Shown piece by piece: positions 58,416-64,000 of a stretch of DNA of 64,000 nucleotides. The translations under genes and the position numbers were made by a program. Under the pieces are notes generated by a model. The model was not told where the DNA came from and ran no database searches. It saw only the letters and a list, made by a program, of their open reading frames with translations. The stretch is from Phoronis australis (Eukaryota; Phoronida; Phoronidae): contig NMRA01000892.1 in assembly GCA_002633005.1 (NCBI GenBank), positions 1-64,000 of the forward strand, in the 5' to 3' direction. The stretch's first letter is position 1. Every line of letters begins with the position of its first letter.

Positions 58416-60835
58416 GACATTAACTTTACTTAGACACAGCCCTAGACCTACCAGAGCTAACTGTTTGCCCAGGACGAGATGAGTGTGTACCTGAGCTATG
58501 AACCTGAATTTGTTTATCAAAATATTTCGTTAAAAGATTATAAAAGCTATCGAGTCGATCTACATGTAGTCAGAGACTATAGTGCATGTCTTGTCTGTAA
58601 TCTATGACCTACTTTACTCCAGGAGTCCCCCGCAGTTGTAACCTACTTTTCATTTGGCGAAATTTAGCAGACGACAGAATAAAAATATCGGTGAATCTTC
58701 ACTGACTTTATTCGAAAGATCATGAAATCTATGGAATCGTACAGATAATTCGACTTTAAGGTACATACCCAGCTTTACATGAACATATCAGTGGCATTGT
58801 CATTTGTCAGGTGAAGGTGGCCCCGACGCCGAAGGATTCTTCGGGTTTTCGCTGGCTCCTCGAGCACTTATTTTTTCATCGTCACCCTTACAAATTCCCA
58901 TAACATGAACGTACGATTCACTGTTGAAAAGCATCGCCTCTTGTCTCTGTCGACGTGTTTTCAAATAGTGCAAAAAGACTCATCGATTCCACCAGGAACG
59001 TCGTTTAGAGACAGTGTATTTGCCTCTGACATCTCGTTCGAATGTCGGGTATCACATGACTTTTCGCATAGGGGCGGAGCTTGCGATAGGTCAATTACAA
59101 GAGCATGACGTGGAATGCTGAGTGTTCTGTAACTGTTATTCATTTGTACAGTTTCAATACAGTATTCTTCTACCATTTCTTGATACAGCAGATTTGCCAC
59201 TTATTAAGCTTTACTTGTTGAGTTCCTTATCTCCCTCCGGAAAATGTCTCAGTAAATTTGAGATAGCTTATCAAAACGTCAGTCGGCCGGAGCGGAGCAG
59301 CCAAAATCTCATTGTCTGATTTAGTCAGGGGCATTCTCTCCTACACTTGACTCACTTACTGCTAAAATAGGCATGGTCACACCAACGATTGACGGCATAT
59401 TGAAATTATATTTTTCATTAATGCAGTGGTGGGCCGGTGACCTCAGTGCGAGAGTCGGGTACAATGTCACAGGCCTGCAACCAACATTTTAAGGAGGGTT
59501 CGAATTGCACATTTTCTTTGGCGGGAGGTCGAATGTCAAAAGTTTGTACCTTAATTGCCAGCGGTGGTGTTCTTTAGTAAACCGGTTGTCCACCGTGACG
59601 TCAGCCCGAAACTCCAGTCGACATTTTTGGGCCGCAGTTGTTTGGTTACTGGTCAACCACTGTTCTCTCCTGCATAGCACCCATTGCCGTGTAGGTCTAC
59701 GCTGATGTCAAAACTTACTGTATCTTTATTCACCGGGATGTATCAAGTTAGCTGACATTTGGCGTGTGATTGGGTTATAAACACTAAATGTAGATCAGGC
59801 ACTCAGAGTTCATCAGTGAACGGGACGAGACGTCCACTCATATTCACAAATCGGCAAACAAAAACGGGGATTGAGGAATTATCGATGACTCATCTATGAT
59901 GTAAAATCTGACCGGAAAGCAAATTCTTTTTCAACTTCCCTCGTCTTTAGGAAACCGTAAAAACCATTGCACACGCACTTCAATCACGGCAATCCCTACC
60001 CCGCAGCTGATTTTGACCCTTGTAATGACTCGTCGACATGGGATTAGCATTCACCAGTTGGCAGGAATCGTTGTAAGAAGGACTTTAAAAATTGACGGCA
60101 ATGAAGTGTGGTGAGTATGAACTGTGAGACAGTTTGAGTATGATTCGAGTCTGAGTACGGAGATTGGAGACTGGGGCCAGGTAAACTATAAACACATGTC
60201 TTCAATTGTACAGATTTTTAAAATTATAATTTTCATAAGATACTGAGAATGCGTAACATATTTTTGTAGTCTTAATAATTGAAAACGGCAGCTAGATTTA
60301 ATAATCTCTTCCGTATAGAAACTCTGACGCTGTTGCTGGGCATACATACTATCCCAGAATGCAATAGAGAGGAGCTGGTGTGGGGCATGCGCATTGAGAT
60401 TTGCACATTCGTTAATGTGTATTGCTTCAAGATCCAGTACCTAGAATCCCATGTACAGTATTCTGTACCCCGCAAGTCTCTGTTTATTACTTGGCGGAAC
60501 TCTTCGAATTCCATGCCGGCTTTCTGAAATGGTAAAGCGCACCAATTTCCATGTCCCACACCTCGTCAAACGTTAAGTCCCTGTCCTCCCCCCGGAAAAA
60601 TTTTAACGTTGACACTCAGTCCGGGCTCACAGACAGACCTCGAGACAGGGCTACTATGTCGAGTTCAGATATTTGCTCGGTTTACACGAACAAAGAAGTC
60701 GTGTATTTTATGGGTTTTAAGCGTTATCAAAAGGACCGAAAATGTTGTTCAAATTCCTGTCAAAAAATTCACAGCTCACACTTTGTCCGGCGCTAAATTG
60801 CACATAAAATATGAAAATGATCTTTATCCCATATA
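58416..60835. other. No gene recognised
   Basis: Frames of 60-95 codons, several antisense to one another (58905-59200, 59489-59705, 60272-60559), have no motifs. Confidence 0.45.
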
Positions 60836-61015
60836 GGCCATAGTCCCAGCTCTCCTATCTTTCACCTCCGTGGCCAATTTCTGGGGGGCAATGGGAACTT
60901 TGCATTAAACCCATCTACAGATGTTTAAAAGTAAATTTCAAAAAAAATCCCAAGAATACACGTGCACGCTTAGTTAGAATTTTAATTTAAAAAATGGAAA
61001 AATATAAGCATATTG
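60836..61015 (+). repeat. Dispersed repeat, copy 2 (pair with 41812-42003)
   Basis: AGGCCATAGTCCCAGC, CCTCCGTGGCCAATTTC, CATCTACAGATGTTTAAAAG and TACACGTGCACGCTTAGT follow the same order as the first copy. It runs into the tandem duplication described next. Confidence 0.7.
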
Positions 61016-61219
61016 CCCGGGACTCGTAAGCTAAAAATAATAAAAAAACATGTTTAGACGTTCTGCGTTGTTACACTCGACAAAAAATTGTCGCACGTTT
61101 TGATGTTTGTGTTTGGTGAAATCAATTTCATTTTCTTAAATCAAGCATATTAGCCGGGGCTCGTCTGCTAAAAATAAAAGCATATTCAGATGTTCTGCAT
61201 TGTTACAATCCACAAAAAC
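61007..61219 (+). repeat. Direct duplication of about 78 bp
   Basis: AAGCATATTGCCCGGGACTC...TTAGACGTTCTGCGTTGTTAC (61007-61087) is repeated as AAGCATATTAGCCGGGGCTC...TCAGATGTTCTGCATTGTTAC (61143-61219) after a 55-bp spacer. Confidence 0.75.
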
Positions 61220-62033
61220 ATTTATCTTGATGAAGGTTTCTTGTTCAGGTGGGACCTCAGGCAAATCTGATAAAATTACAAATGACGCCGTGACCCATAA
61301 GCTTGGTCTGAATAAATATCACATTCCCTTCCGCCAACTTGTTTTGACTACGTATGGGAAAAACTTTCAAATTCATATTTTGTCAGTTTCATTAACAATT
61401 TAAAACATCCACATCCAATCGCTAAATAAATATCTTTTACTCTTTCATCGATCGATAACATTTATTCTCAGACTTACCGTTTTTGCGTTATTTACCTTTG
61501 AATTTCAAAAATTGCAAAGTTTGAAACTTTTCGAAATTTGTACGGGATTTTGTAAATCTATAGTTTTAGATAACGTTTAGAACAGGCTTTCAGGAAATGT
61601 TTTTCATTTTTCGCTATGACGCTTACTTTTTGAATTTTTGAACACTTTCTGGTAACGCTGTTCCTTTGTTGACTGATTTTGTAGCACTGTTGTTCGTGTA
61701 CCTTCTATTGAACAAGAATAGCCTAATAGGCAATTACGTAGCCCTGGATGCTGAAAATCTGTCGCGCTTTGCTCGAGTTTCTCTTACCGGGTGCCATTTT
61801 CAGGAAGTTACGTGAAATCATGCATGTTGACGAATAAAAAGTCCACGGGTCACAAATATTACAAATTTTACCTGATACAGTGTACCTTCCCATGCTATTT
61901 TGCAAGTGTCACGTGCTTCACTAGCGTTTGCCTAAATCACGTGACCCGGTTGACATACTTCGTGGTTATCGCGCGCCGTGAAAAAGTTAACGGCAACCAA
62001 AAAAGTGGAACTAGTTGGAATTCTTCATCAAAG
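61220..62033. other. No gene recognised
   Basis: Small frames without motifs; no repeats seen. Confidence 0.5.
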
Positions 62034-62711
62034 CATAGATTATAGACAACAGACTCGCAGCTCCGGCATTTTCTTACGTTCTAGCCTGACCTTTCTGGTA
62101 CAGTTTCCGGTTAGTGTATTTTGACGAGAAATATTTGCGTCTACATTACTGACCATTACAACGAAAAAAAATCTTAATTTTGGCATTGAAACGCTGTTCA
62201 AAGTATTTCAATAGTATAAGTGTTGATATCATGAGTACTTTTTCCAATGCTATTGGTAATTAATTACAAAATTCAAACTTCGGTGCCGACTGATTATGTC
62301 GTCTGCTTGCCCAATAGCATAGCTGCATAGTTATGGGACAGTTTGTGATTTATGGTTCGCATAGGCTTACTGAGAAAACTACGAAAGTATGTTTGTGCAC
62401 AATTTCCAAGGAGTACCAGTTTTTGGTTTAGAAAAATGTCATTTTTTTCGAATTAAAGAATGCGCCTCTGCAACGATTTGACTATTTCAACCTTTGCATG
62501 TTTATAATTCAACATTCTCAAGTGAGCAGTTCTTCTGAGAATTGTTGAGTGGCCCTTAAAAGGGCCGTTGGTTGTAGGTATAGCGTGAAATGTGTCTTAA
62601 AAGAACCGTTGAATAATTCAACATAAATCACACAGTATACCATGCTCACTCAAGTGCTGAAAGTCCTCTTCATTCAAGTTTTCATCTGGGAAGGTTGGAT
62701 GAAAACAGAGG
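62034..62711. repeat. Duplicated 0.7-kb segment, copy 2
   Basis: Collinear with 55164-55887. The first hairpin (GGCCCTTAAAAGGGCC, 62551-62566) is perfectly kept; the second is degraded (GTGTCTTAAAAGAACC). Sequence before and after the two copies is unrelated. Confidence 0.85.
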
Positions 62712-64000
62712 AGATGACAATATCGATGACAGTTTTAACACCTTATATCAATGTTACCGTTCTCCAACGTTATCACGAACCCTGCCTCTTTCAGTTCTTG
62801 TGCCTGGATTCAGAAGTAACCCTGAACCATAGGGGAAAAGACATACAACGAAAACGCAATCAAATTTTGAAAATCCTCGCTTTAGTACGATTGCCGGTGT
62901 TGCTGTCGCCAGACTAATATTCCTCCCCAACATCAATGTCGAAAATCGACGTTACAAGTGATGGAAACTTGTGTCCTTTGTTTCTAACTTTTAACCAATT
63001 TTAAGAAAGGGGTGTACTGATTTTGTCTAACGTTGATAGAGCATAACTTTTGGTTTTTACAGTGCATTAATTGTGTTGAATGCATTCATATTAGGTGGCT
63101 TCATTCAGTTGAAGAGAAAATAAATTAAATGTAACACAATAAAGTTTTGAAAATAAATAGAACAGCAACAGGACTCCCTAAAAATCGAGCTGTTTTCGAA
63201 AACTTTGCGCCATTGGTGATCTGATTGGTTCATGCATTTACGGCGGGAAAATAATAGACCAAGTATCGTGCACGTGTGCACTGTTGCAACACTTTGTATT
63301 TCATTCTTATTTGGGCCAATCTGTTGATACAGTAAATTTCCTCATTTATGCCCGTCCTGATTTGACGGCAACTTGAGCTTGTTGGGTTCTATCATATATT
63401 GGGTTGGCATTGGGACCTACATGATGCTTACTCGAATGGGCTTCATTTTACCAAGTATTTCAAATTGAGGTGAAGTAAAATAAGCAAAGTGGGTGACTAT
63501 CATCACCAGAATTTCATCATTAGTATCTTTTGCCGGGTGCTTAAATTTTCTGAGACCAGGGATTGTAAGATTTGTAAGGTAGAAGTGTTTCGCTGGATTT
63601 CCAGGTCTGTGGCGTTAATTAAAAACCATACCTTTGTTTAAATCAGGAGCTGCACGACACACATTTATTAGACGTACGCAGGCATTGCACTGATCGATGA
63701 TCACTTATCCTTTATGCACGGGACCCTTTTGTTACGTTAGGAGTGGAATTGGCTCCTTATGTACCCTACAGGTGGCATAGGACTTTACAAAACTGGTTGA
63801 AGAATTTTGTTTTCGTCATAAACTTTCGTTTGAATGGCTTAAGTTTGGAAATGTTAGGACTTAAGGCGGAAACTTAAAAACCATTTGTCCGCTTACAAAA
63901 ATTTAACACTGAAGAATAAAAACAACCTTCACACCCCTCTGGTGTTCCTGTTCCATGTTTTCAAAGAAGTTGGTTGCGTTTTCATAGACTACAGTCGAGA
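62712..64000. other. No gene recognised
   Basis: Non-coding to the end of the window; no repeat partner found inside the window. Confidence 0.5.

Noticed and set aside
1-64000. CRISPR array, prophage or bacterial operon
   Set aside because: No regularly spaced identical repeats, no dense coding, and clear spliceosomal exons and animal retrotransposons throughout.

Overview
This is animal genomic DNA. It is AT-rich, almost free of long open reading frames, and crowded with decayed transposons. Many TIR elements, tRNA-like SINE heads and scattered ACATGTA/TACATGTA words suggest a marine invertebrate (hemichordate, amphioxus, mollusc or similar); the sequence alone does not fix the phylum. There are no operons, bacterial genes or CRISPR arrays. 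Short assembly gaps lie at 8656, 9274, 10501, 48149 and 50202, with a longer one at 14184-14367.

Host genes appear only as isolated exons. A Myt1-type (PKMYT1) kinase N-lobe exon lies at 8737-8862 (+) between two copies of one LINE 3' end. A glycoside hydrolase family 31 gene on the minus strand is represented by exons near 15505-15596, 15194-15340 and 12676-12842. Its next expected exon may be in the 14184-14367 gap, and a long LINE sits downstream of its third exon. Further splice-bounded candidate exons that I cannot name are at 29493-29687 (-) and 45707-45766 (+).

Transposons fill much of the rest. They include a jockey/CR1/L2-like LINE with endonuclease and reverse transcriptase (8984-12600, -), two L1/Tx1-type LINE pieces (16860-18510, - ; 37451-38182, + with a 15-bp target duplication and poly(A)), a solo 3' end of the first Tx1 family at 36098-36245, another LINE 3' end at 31150-32232 (+), a Penelope-like endonuclease tail at 27840-28200 (-), a hAT transposase-derived sequence with a frame-preserving intron at 51310-51828 (+), several hAT-like MITEs with a GGCGGATTTAGGG-type end, a GGGCC-type MITE, a TTAA-flanked TIR family, a foldback palindrome and a tRNA-like unit enclosed by 41-bp inverted repeats.

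The most unusual item is a broken coding sequence at 2040-3905 (-). It combines a C2H2 finger with three acidic motifs spaced like an RNase H-fold (DDE) transposase, and looks like a member of an uncharacterised multi-copy invertebrate family. Fragments of a second family of this kind may lie at 32330-34170 (+) and 25472-25680 (-). Other items to note are a 0.7-kb segment duplicated 6.9 kb apart that carries histone-mRNA-like hairpins with no histone gene, a five-copy GTGTACTTCTGGTCCC-type repeat at 51871-52148, two GC-rich GCCGAC arrays in opposite orientation, and a 250-bp array of the palindrome AAAACTTAAGTTTT.
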